From Bromus sterilis (Eukaryota > Streptophyta > Magnoliopsida > Poales > Poaceae), in the NCBI GenBank assembly GCA_950022295.1, contig OX465600.1, forward strand, positions 620,001-684,000: a stretch of 64,000 nt of DNA, read 5' to 3'. The position numbers and the translations under genes are program-made. The notes beneath the pieces are model-generated. The model made no database searches, was not told the origin of the DNA, and saw only the letters and a program-made list of their open reading frames with translations. Positions 21,523 to 32,966 of this stretch are shown piece after piece. The stretch's first letter is position 1, and each line of letters opens with the position of its first letter.

Positions 21523-22414
21523 TTACTGCTCCTTTCTATGGTCTGCTCTTATCATCTTGGCAGTGCCCTTGCGCGCAAACTGCGAGGTGCGGGTCACCTT
21601 GATGGCATGATGATGATGATGATGGTGAAGGGCCTTGTCACTGTCACTTCCATCATGCATGTGGCTCAACCTTGTTGGCTCCTTCCCCTCCTTGATGATG
21701 CTGGAGCGATGGCTGACGCCGACGGTGACCCGGTGGTTCCTCGGCCTCAGGGACCTCTCCAGATAAACCCTCCTCTTTGACAGTGATCCTTGAGAGTCAC
21801 CGCGGTGCCTTGCCGCGGTTTGTCCATGCCGAGTGTTGGTGTTATCCTCTAGTGAATCGGTGTCGCTGGAGCTCGAGGAGAATTGGGCTTCGATGTCGTT
21901 GTGCCTTCTCCTCGGTTGTCGTTTGATGTTGGTCATCTTGTTGCAGAGGAGCGTGCATCCGTGGTTGCATGCTGAGGAGCAGCAGGAGAGGCAGGAGCAT
22001 AGTATGGCGCAAAGGCCGTGGCAGAGGCAGCCGAATATGCGGAGCTTGTAGAGGATGTACAAGAACACCAGCACTGCAGTGAAGATGTCATGTCAAAAAA
22101 GGTGTCTCTTATAGTAGTATATCTCAAGGTAGAGGAGGTTACAGAGGATGGAGGGAGGTACCAACCAATGTAGAGGAGGAAGAGCATGGCGGTCATCTTG
22201 GCGAGACTGGCGATGCAGAAGTTTTCGATGTAGCAAATAAGGTCCCACATGGAACCGCAGTTGGTGCTAACAAATTCACATTCACTCAATCAGTACAAGG
22301 AAGGAAGGAAGTGTGCCTGCAAGCCTTGCCGGAGAGGAAGTCTATGGGCTTGGAGAGGAGGTCGGCGAGGACCTTGGTGAAGCCCGACGCCAAAGACTCC
22401 ACCACATTCCCCAT
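21523..22414 (-). CDS. Small plant-specific membrane protein with cysteine-rich hydrophobic core
   Basis: Minus-strand exons 22414-22317, 22266-22166 and 22073-21523 give 249 residues. The start MGNVVESLASGFTKVLADL and the following IDFLSGKACS.NCGSMWDLICYIENFC box match a plant family of unknown function that I recall by this N-terminus. Residues 60-110 are hydrophobic and cysteine-rich (LLYIVLVFLYILYKL, GCLCHGLCAILCSCLSCC), probably one or two membrane passes, followed by a basic, serine-rich cytosolic-type tail with seven consecutive histidines. Intron 1 is only 50 bp and starts GC instead of GT (22316-22267, ending AG); without it the frame stops within a few codons. Intron 2 (22165-22074) is a normal GT-AG intron. 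Function unknown. Confidence 0.8.
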
Positions 22415-22801
22415 TCCGACTCCTCAACCCCAATCTCAATCAACCAACCAACCTTAATGGCGTCGGCGGCCGGGCGGATCGGAGTTGTCTTGGTCGCCGG
22501 CCGGCCGGAGAGAGAGAGAGAGAGAGGGTAATGGTGTGCAAGGGGCAAGGCAAGGCAAGGAGGAATGCTAACCGACCGCACTACTACTAACTACGTCCTC
22601 CTTTTTTTCATTTAGTTTTTGTACTATGTAGTAAAACAAACAAACAAACAGACAGACAGAAACAGAGTGAGCAGCGAGCAGCAGAGCGGTTGGTGTTGGT
22701 TATCCCCTTCTCCTTCTTCTTGTCCTCCGCCTACGATGCGAGCCAGCAGAGCAGCAACCGCCTCCTTCCTGCGAGCGAGGCCGGGTCCAGATCAGATTCA
22801 G
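22415..22801. other. Upstream region of the membrane-protein gene
   Basis: Holds a GA dinucleotide run (about 22508-22528), an ACAA/GACA tetramer run (22635-22660) and a purine/pyrimidine-rich leader. The promoter continues beyond the LINE inserted at 22816, into about 25194-25500 in the ancestral order. Confidence 0.45.
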
Positions 22802-22815
22802 ATCGACGATGGCTT

Positions 22816-25179
22816 CTTTTTTTGAAAGAAAGGGGTCTCCCCCCTGGTTCCACCTTTTTATTGATGCAACCAAGTGGCAAGTCAGTCATCATAGAAGTTA
22901 CAGATTCATAGCTTAACGCTACAGGGCCAGCACAGACATGCTAAGTTCAGCCCAAATTTTATTATTACAGACGTCAGGAAACTTAATCTACTAGAAATCC
23001 TTTCGACAGTAGGAATTGACGACGGTCTTCCTCCGTGGCGTCCGTTGGTAGCATCATCGCCATGCAATTCTCAACAGCTCCCCACGGCGTCGCTCAAGGA
23101 TGCGGATACATCTCATCAACAGCGTCGACTGTTGCATGTCGCACAACACCTTCCACTGGTTGAGCACCTTGATGAGGCCACCTAGAGCGCAGCGAACAGA
23201 TCTCCAAACTCTTCCCTGAAAACAGATGTCATTTCTGAGTAACCACAAACTCCAAATGGAGGCAGCAGACACCATATTGAAAACTTTCATATTTTTGTTT
23301 TTCCACTCAGCGCAAATCTGATCCAGAGAAGTGATCTCAATGCCACCAAAGGCGTCGGACACACATGACCAAAGGAAACGAGCAACCACACAATCAAAAA
23401 ATAAGTGTTGCCTAGATTCAGGTTCAGAGCAAAACAGGCAAGTTAGATCATCCACATGTCTTCTTTTAGCTAAATTGTCTCTAGTAAGTATTTTGTTATT
23501 AACTAGAAGCCAAAGGAATACATGAATTTTCGGGGGGGGGGGGGTCAGTAATTTCCAAATCACTTCTCCCAAAGGGTTGATTACACCACCAAAGTTAATC
23601 AAAGAGTAAAATGATTTAACAGTATAAATGCCAGAAGGCTCAAGAGTCCAAATGGGACAATCAGGTTCAGAAGTTAGAATCACATATTTTATCATCTGGG
23701 TTAATTCTAACCATATCTGATAGATAGAGGTATCAACACATCTTCTGAAACTACGTTTAAGGGTAGTACCATCCCAAACTCTGGACACACAAGCATCCTG
23801 TTGATGCAGATAAGAAAAAGGTCCCAGAATCGAGTCTTAAGTGAACAATCACCTATCCACCAGTCATGCCAAAAGCTAATGTTGTCCCCGTTACCAATTT
23901 TCCATTTAAAGAACCACCTAGCAGATGATAGAGCCCAGGTTAACCCTTTCTAGAAAGGAGACCCAGTGGAAGATCTAGCCTAGAGAATATTGGGCCTGGA
24001 AGTTTGATATTTATAATCAATCAATTGTTTCCAGTTTTTAGTGGAACCATCAAAATATCTTTTGGCCCAAGAGGCCAGCATCGCGAGGTTAAAGTCCCTT
24101 AAGTTAGGAATACCTAGCCCACCAAAGAATTTTTTTCTAGCCACAAGGCCCCAGTGAGAAAGGTGGTATTTATGAACATCCCCAAGGTTACCCCAAAAGA
24201 AGTGAGCCATCTGCGAATTAATAGCTTGAATGGCCCATTTGGGAAATTTAATAAGGGACATTAGGTAAGTAGGAATGCTAGCAATACAAGTACTGAGTAG
24301 GATAAGCTTAGCTATGTAGGAAAGGCATTTACCCATCCAACCAGATATCTTTTTGATGATCCTATCAATAATGGGTTGGATATCCTCCCTCCCGAGTTTG
24401 GTAAAATGAAGAGGGACCCCTATATATTTCATGGGGAAGGATCCCATCTTACAGCAAAAAACCTGAGCAAAAGCTCTCAGTTCAAAGTCCTCCACATTGA
24501 TTGCAAGCAAATCATACTTATGGAAGTTAATTTTAAGACCAGATAGGGCCTCAAAACAGGGCAGAATCCATTTCAAATTCCTAGCAAAATCAATATTTTT
24601 TTTCCATAAAAATGATTGTGTCATCAGCATATTGCAAGCTGATGACACCATGATGAGCAGCTTTACTAAGCATTTTAGTAAAAACATCCGCAACCAGGTT
24701 AAAAAGGATAGGGGACAAAGGGTCCCCTTGTTTTAGCCCTTTCCCGTTGAGAAAATAAGGGCCATTAGTATCATTAATCCTAATGCAGGAAGAACTATGA
24801 TGCAAAAGCATTTTAATCTAGTGGATCCATTTTTCCCCAAAACCCCGAGAGGAGAGCATTTCCATCAGGAATTCCCAGTTTACCCTATCATACGTTTTCT
24901 CATAATCCAACTTGAGAACCAGGGCACTATCATGAGATGCATGTATCTCGTGGATAACTTCGTGGGCCATGACCACACTTTCTAGAATGAATCTCCCCCT
25001 AATAAAAGCAGTCTGATTAGGAGCAATAAGCCTATCACCAACAGGAGAGATCCTGTTGGTCATATAGCTTTAGAGAGAATCTTCACAGTGCAGTTGCTGA
25101 GTGTAATAGGTCTAAAAAAATTCAAGTCAGAGACATCAGGGACTTTAGGGATGAGTGTCACAATAGAGAAATTGAGTCT
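22816..25179 (-). mobile_element. 5'-truncated L1-type LINE (RT plus zf-RVT), TSD of 14 bp
   Basis: The 14-mer ATCGACGATGGCTT occurs at 22802-22815 and again at 25180-25193, directly flanking the element. On the minus strand the 5' end starts within the reverse transcriptase (DRLNFSIVTLIPKV), followed by PNQTAFIRGRFILESV, LDYEKTYDRVNW, the active-site box QYADD near 24620, the thumb/KYIGVPLHF region and the C-terminal zf-RVT domain (IWKLLTPPPPKIHVFLWLL..CLFCSEPESRQHLFFDC). It ends in an A run (T run on plus, 22817-22823). Frame changes at about 25060, 24600 and 23900 show it is dead. It landed in the upstream region of the neighbouring membrane-protein gene. Confidence 0.93.
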
Positions 25180-25193
25180 ATCGACGATGGCTT

Positions 25194-25640
25194 TTTGTTC
25201 CTCGGCCTGGCCGCCACTCCTCATCTCATACTCATTCTCACCCAGCAGCAACAGCAAATCAAAAGTTGGCTAAATCCAATGCGGAACCAAGCAGTAAGAG
25301 AAATTCATCATGCCGCAAGGAAGGAAGGAAGCGCATGCAGCAGGCGAAGGAGGAGTGGTTGCATTGTTTCCCCCTGCCCCTTTGTGTGTGCTCCTCCTCA
25401 TTCATGTACGTGCTCTTGCTTGCTCTACTCCATCAAAGCCACAAGAGGTTCGCTTTTTTTCTTTTGATTCCACTGAAACCACCCACAATATTCCTCGACT
25501 AGAGATGAATATAATGTGCTTGTCGATCTGAGCCTCTACGCATTCCTCCTCTAACACATTGATCGATCAAGCAATACGTACAGCTCCGATCGGACGATGG
25601 ATGGCCAACTTCTTAAGAATGTAAGATTTATGGCGATTGG
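25194..25640. other. Intergenic, no gene recognised
   Basis: Continuation of the LINE target site, followed by mixed-composition sequence with an AAGGAAGGAAGG run (25318) and GATCGATC words. Short open frames here share no coherent protein pattern. Confidence 0.4.
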
Positions 25641-25787
25641 ATCTGGGAGTATCGATCGGACGATGAATGTTTTCAAAGAGTAGTGTAGCATGGATAACAC
25701 TGTGTGCATCTTAGTTATGCAGAGGCCGGATGTACTTTTACTTAAACCTTTTAAGTAATAAAACCCTTTATTCAAAAAAATGCGATG
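25641..25787 (+). mobile_element. LINE 3' tail fragment
   Basis: TGTGTGCATCTTAGTTATG, then CAGAGGCCGGATGTA, an AAGTAATAAAACCC word and a terminal A run resemble the 3' ends of grass LINEs as I remember them. No coding part remains. The left boundary is uncertain. Confidence 0.5.
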
Positions 25788-26392
25788 GATGCCCCCAATT
25801 CCTCCACATCTCCTCTGCATGCGCTGGAGGTTGGTTCCTCCATCTTGGATCGTCTTGGTTTGGATCAAGCCCAGAGAAGAGAAGCTAGGTGCATGCATGG
25901 ACGTACTTGATCTGGCCTGCTTTATTAATCCTCTTGCCGGACGTACTCCAAGTTGTCGCCGGCCGGCCGGAATCACTTTCCATCTACTACTATTGCTGGA
26001 TGCCGACAAGAGACGGAGAGGGAGGGAGTCCGGGAAGGAGGAGGATGCATGCAACGTATATACTTGGTCGATCGATCACGTTCGTACGTACGTCATGTCC
26101 ATTTAACTTTTTCCGTTGATGAGAAAGAACAAATTAGGTAAACATCAGCATGAGGAGAGGAGGCCCTAGCTAGCTACTCTCTCCGTCCCATAATGTAGTA
26201 GCAACGTTTTTTGAGCTAGTCGCTAGGAAGATTTCTCCTGCAACAACTAATTGCCTGCGCTATATATCGGATTCAGTCTCTCGCATCGCAAATTAACCCA
26301 CCCAAATTAAATCTCCACAGCATTGCATTGGTTCAATCATAAAAATAAGAGTCTCCTACGAAGAATCTATCTGCAGGAGATCGAATGGTTAT
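25788..26392. other. Intergenic, with a half Stowaway end
   Basis: Near 26178-26210 the words CTCTCTCCGTCCCATAATG and TTTTTTGAGCTAGTCG look like one arm of a Stowaway element. Nothing else recognised. Confidence 0.4.
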
Positions 26393-26979
26393 TATTATTT
26401 ATTTTCACCATGACGGCGCGCTGGGAGGGAAGCAGAAGCACACCAAGAAGAACAACACGTGGTGCATTTCATGACATAAGTAAGAGGGTTTATCTAAGGG
26501 CACATCTAGATGTGCCCTAAGATAAAGCACATCTAAGTTTTATGCTATTGATTTTACATGAATATTTTTAGATATTTTTTTAATGTTTTATATTTTTCAT
26601 TCTAGTTTGTTGAACTTAGATGTGTTCTATCTTAGAGCTTATCTAGATGTGCCCTAGCAAATCTGATATTCTTTCTTTATTTATTCAAGATTTAAATCCG
26701 GCTACGGAGTACTATAGTTTGATTTCTCTAAAATATATAATGTCCACGTACACTCACTTTTTTTAAAAAAATTTTTGGTGCTGTTAATTGCAGCCACATC
26801 GAGCGAGTTTACTCACCAGATTTCCATACTCTTCAGCGGTAGGGCCTATCAAATTGTGGGACCCTTTTTTGCACTTGATCGACCGTGCAATTGTATTGTG
26901 GCTCAAGAAGATGCATGGTGTATCTGTTATGTTTGGAGTTGAGCTAAAAACCCAGATGTACAACCAATGTACGTTGTAA
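26393..26979 (+). pseudogene. Remains of a second DUF6598 gene
   Basis: The segment ending at 26479 (RWEGSR.., GAFHDI, then AA|GTAAG) corresponds to the exon end before the second domain of the gene at 9703-13696 (SWEST.., CGSFHDI, AA|GTAAG), with the same donor and phase. After an intron of 314 bp an acceptor TTGCAG at 26788-26793 is followed by ACATCGAGCGAGTTTACTCA, a decayed TLSP.QFTH start, then DPFLHL.DRAIV and VMFGVELKTQ (to 26975), the domain's DPFL.LTGP.RAIV and V.FEVELK motifs with the middle lost. Frames are inconsistent and the C-terminal half is gone. Confidence 0.65.
26494..26656. mobile_element. MITE, 163 bp, in the pseudo-intron of the DUF6598 remnant
   Basis: Begins CTAAGGGCACATCTAGATG and ends with the complementary CATCTAGATGTGCCCTAG; a second inverted word (AAGCACATCTAAGTT with AACTTAGATGTGTTC) lies inside. 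Each end is itself palindromic. Class not settled; TA flanks would suit Stowaway. Confidence 0.7.
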
Positions 26980-27651
26980 AGCAGATCGAGTTAAGCCAGC
27001 TCCTTGAGCGGCTAATTAATTACCCAACCCAAGCCACTATATATTGTGGGTGTTCGCCTTGCCCTTGCCATGTTTAAATATGGTGTCGCAGGGGTTATTG
27101 ATTCCACACCTATGCAAAGTTGCGTTGCTTACTCGGATGCTGATCTAAAGGAAGGGTCATGCATGCATGTCAACTGAACCCAACTTTTAAAATCCAACTT
27201 TAAATGTCCATGGTTCCTACATTCTTAAGACAAAATAAAGTGTTGGAACATCAAGTGCACACTATGCACAACACAAGCCATCACCAAGAACTTTAAATGT
27301 CCAACGTCAAGTGCTACGCCTCAATACAAGACACCAAGGGACTACACAATTTTCCCCTTAAGTTGATACAAAACCCCTTCTAATCGCAAAAACGAAGAGA
27401 AGTGCCTGTTTTACCATGGGCCATGGCCATACCAACCACCCAAACACAATAACTACAATCTACCATTCCATTATCCAAATTCAAGGCTCGCTTCTTCACC
27501 TACACTCTCTTCTCTACACACATCGACATCACCCCACGCAAATGTATATGTATCCCTACCTGCAAAACACGTACCCTACGACCGACATAATTTCTTGTCA
27601 CTACCACTTCGCATGTCACCTGTATCCTCTCTCTCGCCATGGATGGAAGCA
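26980..27651. other. Intergenic and 3' flank of the DUF3727 gene
   Basis: AT-rich sequence, CA-rich from 27210 onward. No coding signature. A TTATTGATTCC block near 27090 was not assignable. Confidence 0.4.
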
Positions 27652-30250
27652 TCAGCTAACATCATCATCGCCGTGCAGTATCGTTTCTAGAAGGGCCTCT
27701 TCCTCCTCCTGCACACCAGAGTTGCAAAAAAAACACCAATTATTATAACTACTTTCTACTTAGCTGCCTCATAGATACTGTCTCTCCACTAGTACTCAAT
27801 GAATCACTAGATGGCACACATACCACTAAAGCCGTAAATTCTGTCTCTTCGTCTACGGCGCTCACGACGCTGGGGTCATCCATCAGGTCCTGCGTGTTCA
27901 CAGAGCACCATAAGTACAATTGCTGTTCATATACATAGTGCAACACCAATAATCAAAATGCTCTTCAGCCTATACGAATATCAAACCAAACTTACATCTT
28001 CAGCAATGCGTAGCACACCATCTTTGTCCTGCGCATAGACATACCAGGCATCAGTTGGTGTAACTTCTTCCATTCATTAGGGTGTTCATAAATCAATTTA
28101 GTACAGATAGTTTCTAAACAGGCTGAAACAGCAGCCGACAACATACCTTCACTGCGACGAACAGGAGAGGATCGACTGGTGTGTAGATCATATAGTGTGC
28201 GCCGTCCTGCATACAGAGTACCCATTCTAAGTGCCGGCAATCATGTATTCACAGGCATGGCATGCCGGCAAAACACCAAGACATATTTAGAGTGGCAGGG
28301 GCGCAAATACGTTAATTATTCTGGGAAGGCGAATAAATTGTGGCAACGGCATCAGTATACTTTGACGAAATATGATACTTTGGCTACAGCCACGAAACAA
28401 GAAGACAAGTAAAAGAATCTGATTCGCTCACCAAATTGAAGTTGCAAATCTCTACACCTTCAAAAGGCGCCTCACCGCTACCACCACTAGAATCTACAAT
28501 TTTATAATGAGAAATCAGAGAATATCTATACAAGCAGATCGCATGAGAAGAGATATACATAATTTCGAAGAGATGTTGCATATGATACTATTCCAGTATC
28601 ATTTCTTAAACTTTAAGCGGTGGAGATAAATTGTGATATATACATTACCTTTGTAAACAATACTATAGTTTTGAAAAATAAAAAACAAGTTTCTACACAT
28701 GCATATCCAAATAACTGCAGTCAGTTTATCAAATATCTTCATGCTGGTAAAATTTGCCTTTTTGCAATGTGCAAAATAATACCTATTCATAGAGAGAAGA
28801 TATCACTGGACCCTTTTTTATACAAGTAGGAACCTATTGTTCAGAATTACTGACAGGATAATACTACAGAGGTTAGTGCTTCTCGTTACCGTGGAATTCT
28901 TGGATTGCATCTTCAGGGAAGCAGAAGCCACCTCGTGCTGTATAACAGAATCTGAAACAGATGCCGGGCGATGATCATTTTCAGATAATGGAGATCACAC
29001 AGCCCAGAGGGCGAAAGATCATAGTGCCAGGCGTGTTACTTCAGCAATGATTATGGTTAAATGCACATTGCATTTGCAACACCCTTAATCTCAGTTCAGT
29101 TAGAAGATTTGCATTTATATGGTGGTTCTGTGAATCCTTACCCGCTTTCGACAAAGTGCATATGTACTCTAGCAAGGGCGTACGCGACAGATGGAATGAT
29201 CTTCTTAATCTGGTCATCGTCAACCTACAACAGATTGGAAGAACACATACCATTTACCTCATTAAAAACCATATCCAGAAAATGAATATTTCTAGCATCA
29301 ACTGAAATCATGCTTGAACTACAAATGACCAAGTGCTTGTTGGAATTGAAAATATATGGAGTTAGTGACATACAGCAATCCAGCCGCTGAAGTTGGTGCT
29401 CTTAAGCACCTGCACAGGCCTGAAAGAGGGATTTGAAACTTTTACTAACTGAGAGAAGAGGGGAATCACTATGAACATTGCAACTAAGATATGTGTAGTG
29501 TGGTTAATTACATGTCGACCGGGCAGAGAAGCAAGCACTCGTGATCCTGCGTGCTGCTGAACACCCTCCTGATTATGCATTCCAACGGGCGATTGTTGGC
29601 GTCATCAATCTGCACAAATTTGCAAGATGAACTTCAGATAATGCATTTGAAATGTGAATGAATTGGCTAGCACAAAAGCTGAATGTGGAGCGACTGACGA
29701 TGGTGACGATGCGCTTGGAGGCAGCGGCGATGCACCGGCCCTGGTCGTCGAGGACGAATCCGGCGGGCGGCTTGGGCATGGCGCCGCCCGACCTGGTGCC
29801 CCCGGAGTACCTCCCCTCCCCCTCCTCCTCCACCTCCTCCTCCTCGTCGTAGTCCCTGTACACCGTATCGTCGTCGAAGTCCACCTCTTGCCGCAGAGCG
29901 AGGGGTGAGCGGGCCATGTCCGCCGGCGGCCCGCGGCCGGATTGCCCCCGGGGCGGCGGCCGGCCGGCCGAGCCCCTCGGCGGCGCGCGGCCCTTGTGCT
30001 GGCGGCTGGGCGTGCCGGGAGGGCCTCGACTCCCGTGCGGACCTTGGTCGTCGCCGTCGCCGTCACGGAGCCTGGGCGGCGGCCCGCGCCGGCGGTTCTG
30101 CGGAGGCGGGCCACGGTTCCTGGGCGGCGGCCGGGACGACCGCTGCCGCGGCGGTGCAGCCGCGCGTACGGAGACGCACCTCCCTCCACCAGGAGGCTGG
30201 GCCACCCGTGGGATGGCCGCCATCCCCATGGCCATTGCCAAAGCCGCCAT
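27652..30250 (-). CDS. DUF3727 (PF12527) protein, predicted chloroplast
   Basis: Ten exons on the minus strand (30250-29699, 29609-29512, 29419-29374, 29224-29142, 28951-28890, 28493-28432, 28206-28147, 28028-27996, 27889-27824, 27708-27652) join in phase to 372 residues. The N-terminus (MAALAMAMGMAAIPRVAQPP) looks like a transit peptide and is followed by about 80 residues of Pro/Arg/Gly-rich low complexity and an acidic patch. The conserved part starts at about residue 185: PLECIIRRVF..ECLLLCPVD, VQVLKSTNFSGW, AYALARVHMHF, then GAHYMIYTPVDPLLFVAVKDKDG, and an acidic tail. This pattern matches cyanobacterial and plant DUF3727 proteins, whose role is unknown to me. It shares a 246-bp bidirectional promoter with cofactor B. 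Confidence 0.88.
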
Positions 30251-30496
30251 CTTTCAGTTTCACTATCCGTTAGCGGGTCGAGAGAGAGGTAGAAGACGAC
30301 GAGGAGATAGAGTCAGAGAGATATTTGCTCGCTCGCTCGCTCGCTCTCTACAGTGGACGGACGGACTCTCACGGGCCTCATTTCAGCCCGGGCCGCAGAG
30401 CCCACCTAGAGCCCCATTACTCCCGCAGATCGGTCGGCGTCGGCGGCGCCCGATCCTACTCCGACCACCGCCGCCACAGTAGCACAGTCGCCGGAG
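30251..30496. promoter_or_regulatory. Bidirectional promoter region between DUF3727 and cofactor B
   Basis: The two start codons point away from each other across 246 bp, so both 5' UTRs and both core promoters must fit here. It holds a GCTC tetramer run at 30328-30347 and GGGCC words (30376 and nearby), the latter resembling site II/TCP-type elements of plant housekeeping genes. No TATA box is evident. Confidence 0.6.
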
Positions 30497-32966
30497 ATGG
30501 CGTCGAAGCTGCAGCTGCCGGCGGACGACAGCGTGGCTCTGCGCGTCACGCACTCCAACCTCACCACCTTCGCCTCCGACATCCGGGTCTCGCAGCAGGT
30601 TAGAGCGCGCCACCCATCTCGCTTAGCTTGGATCTCGTCTCTAATGGCGGCGACTGGGGGTGGGTGGATTCGCTTTCATCGCAGACCACCGTGGAGGCGC
30701 TCAAGGAGAAGCTATGGAAGAAGACCGGCACGAGCGTGGGGTCCATGCGGCTCGAGCTCCGCGACGAGGCCGGCGCCAGGGTCGCCGACCTCGACCGCGA
30801 CGCCGCGCCCCTCGCCGCCTACTCCCCCTACGACGGGTCTGCCCCTGACTTGCATCTCCACTTCCTACCTACTGGTAAAGTATCTTTCTTCTACTGCTGT
30901 TGTTGGACTGATGGTGGTGTGCTCTCAAGGTACCGGCTGCACATCATCGACCTCGACCCTTCGTCGGTGACCTCCGGCGGCTGGCTGGAGGACACCTCGC
31001 TCGTCGAGAAGTACACGATATCCGACGAAGCCTACGACAAGCTCGGCAGTAAGTTCAGGACACATTCTGTTTCCAGCTCAAAAGAAGATGAATTTCGACC
31101 TCTCATGTACGGAAGATAGTCCAGCTTATTCTTTGAAAATGCTCAAGAGACTTCTGCTAATGCCACTATACTACTTTGGTACAAATCATCGCTAATATCG
31201 CCTCACAAGGATTTACTGTCATTATAGTGGGGAGATAGTGTAAAAAGCTGTAAGTAGTAATATAGCTTTAACTGAGCCTGGTTTTTGTGACTAGTAGGAA
31301 ATTCATGGATATGGTTTATAATGGTTTGAGACTTTTTTTGTTTTCCATTTGCAATGCTTGATCATAACATCCAACCTTTGTGCAGCAAACTTCCGGAAAT
31401 TCAAAGAGAAGATGGTGTTGAAAAACCCTGTATCGGATGATAAACAAGTAAGCTGCTCACGTTCTGTATTACTCTGTTCCCTACTTCAGCCTTCTTACTC
31501 TGTTACCTGTCCTCTTTAATTAACAGACAGACAATCAGATGGAGGAATTGTGTGCCAACATCAAGGTTAGTTAGTTTGCTTTGCTCATGTACATTAGGTT
31601 AAGTTTTTTGCACACGCTATGGAATGGAATATTGCCAACTAATCTGCTGATTTTGAAACCCCCAACCATCTTAAATTTGCTGCTACGACCATCTCAAGTT
31701 ATTTCCCGAGGAATAGTCTTAAAATTATACTCCCTCCGTTCCAAGTTATGTATACAAATGAGGTATACAAATGGAAGTCAACTAATTTGAAACGGAGGGA
31801 GTATTATTGATGATTGTTGGAGCTACTGCTTCCCCGGCCCGTATTTAGCATCTGGTATAGCAGCCTTGCTGGATATACTATAGTAGATGGTAATCTATAA
31901 TTTGTGTTGTTTGCCAGCTAGCATATTGGCTGCGATAATTTCTCCCTGTAGAAATATTGAAATAATGTATAAACCTGTCACTAAATGAGCTTGACAAACT
32001 GCTACCATTGGCTGGATATTCTGTTAACTTTGAAGGAATATGTGGACATCCTTACGATGAATATACGAAATTAGTTTTTTGTGTCTTCCTTGATTATTGC
32101 CAACTGGAGCATCAATTCGGAGCATTGCAGTGTATATTTCCTTGCCATAGCTACCTGGTTTCACTAGCATTTTGGATAAAGCACAGTAGTAATTCTTGTC
32201 GTAAAAAGTATGACTATCAAGCAGTGCGTACTGCATAGTTGAATAAGTTTATGAGGAACACAAAGTTGCGCCAAGAATATTCGTGACTTAACAGGGTATG
32301 TAGTAATTATTGGTCCTTGTTCTTTACTATTGAAAGGACGAATCTGGAATATGGGTGCAAGCTTTTTTCTCATGTAGCATGAAATGGAAATTGAACTGTT
32401 TTCTCGTGTAGTACTTTATGATTCAAGATTAGCATTTATGTCATAGGTGGGAGATAGATGTGAAGTTGAGCCAGGTGCCAAGAGGGGCACCGTGAAATTC
32501 GTCGGCAAAGCTGAAGCCCTTGGGCGTGGATTTTGGGTTGGCGTACAATACGATGAGCCACTTGGAAAACACGATGGCATGTATGTTCATTCTCAAACTA
32601 GATAGTGATAAATTTATACCCAGTGCCCTAGTCATCATGGCTTCTTGCGACTAGTAACGACATACCCTTTGGAGAAACACTTCACTTTGTTTGACTTGTT
32701 GGGTTCTCGCTGCAGGGTGAAAGGCGTTCGCTTCTTTGAGTGCCCTCAAGGGCATGGAGCAATTGTTAGGCCAGAGAAAGTAAAGGTAGATACATACCTA
32801 CCTTACCTAGTAGTATATTTTTCATCACTAACTAATTCCTATAACCTTCAGCCTTTGTGCATCCGGTTAAAAATTCAGGAGTGGAAGTGTTACTTAGCAG
32901 TTTTGTTTGCAGGTTGGCGACTTTCCGGAGAGGGACCCATTCGATGAAGAAGAAGATGAGATATAA
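30497..32966 (+). CDS. TFCB: Tubulin-folding cofactor B
   Basis: Eight exons (30497-30598, 30685-30836, 30930-31048, 31386-31447, 31527-31565, 32447-32580, 32716-32785, 32913-32966) join in phase to 243 residues, the usual size for plant cofactor B. The N-terminal half is a ubiquitin-like domain (VTHSNLTTFASDIRVSQQTT..YSPYDGYRLHIIDLDP). The middle has ISDEAYDKL. The C-terminal CAP-Gly domain reads VGDRCEVEPGAKRGTVKFVG..GFWVGVQYDEPLGKHDG, then GAIVRPEKVKVGDFPERDPF and the acidic end EEEDEI. The protein acts with cofactor E in alpha-tubulin folding. Intron 5 holds a small Stowaway element. No lesion is seen. Confidence 0.95.
31730..31801. mobile_element. Short Stowaway MITE (72 bp) in TFCB intron 5, TSD TA
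   Basis: CTCCCTCCGTTCC at the left end pairs with the AAACGGAGGGAG right end, with TA on each side. It contains two copies of the word GTATACAAATG. This is about the shortest form a Stowaway takes. Confidence 0.85.

Noticed and set aside
29905..30482. Several open frames on the plus strand opposite the DUF3727 first exon
   Set aside because: Antisense shadow of GC-rich coding sequence; the minus frame has conserved domain and phase-consistent splicing.
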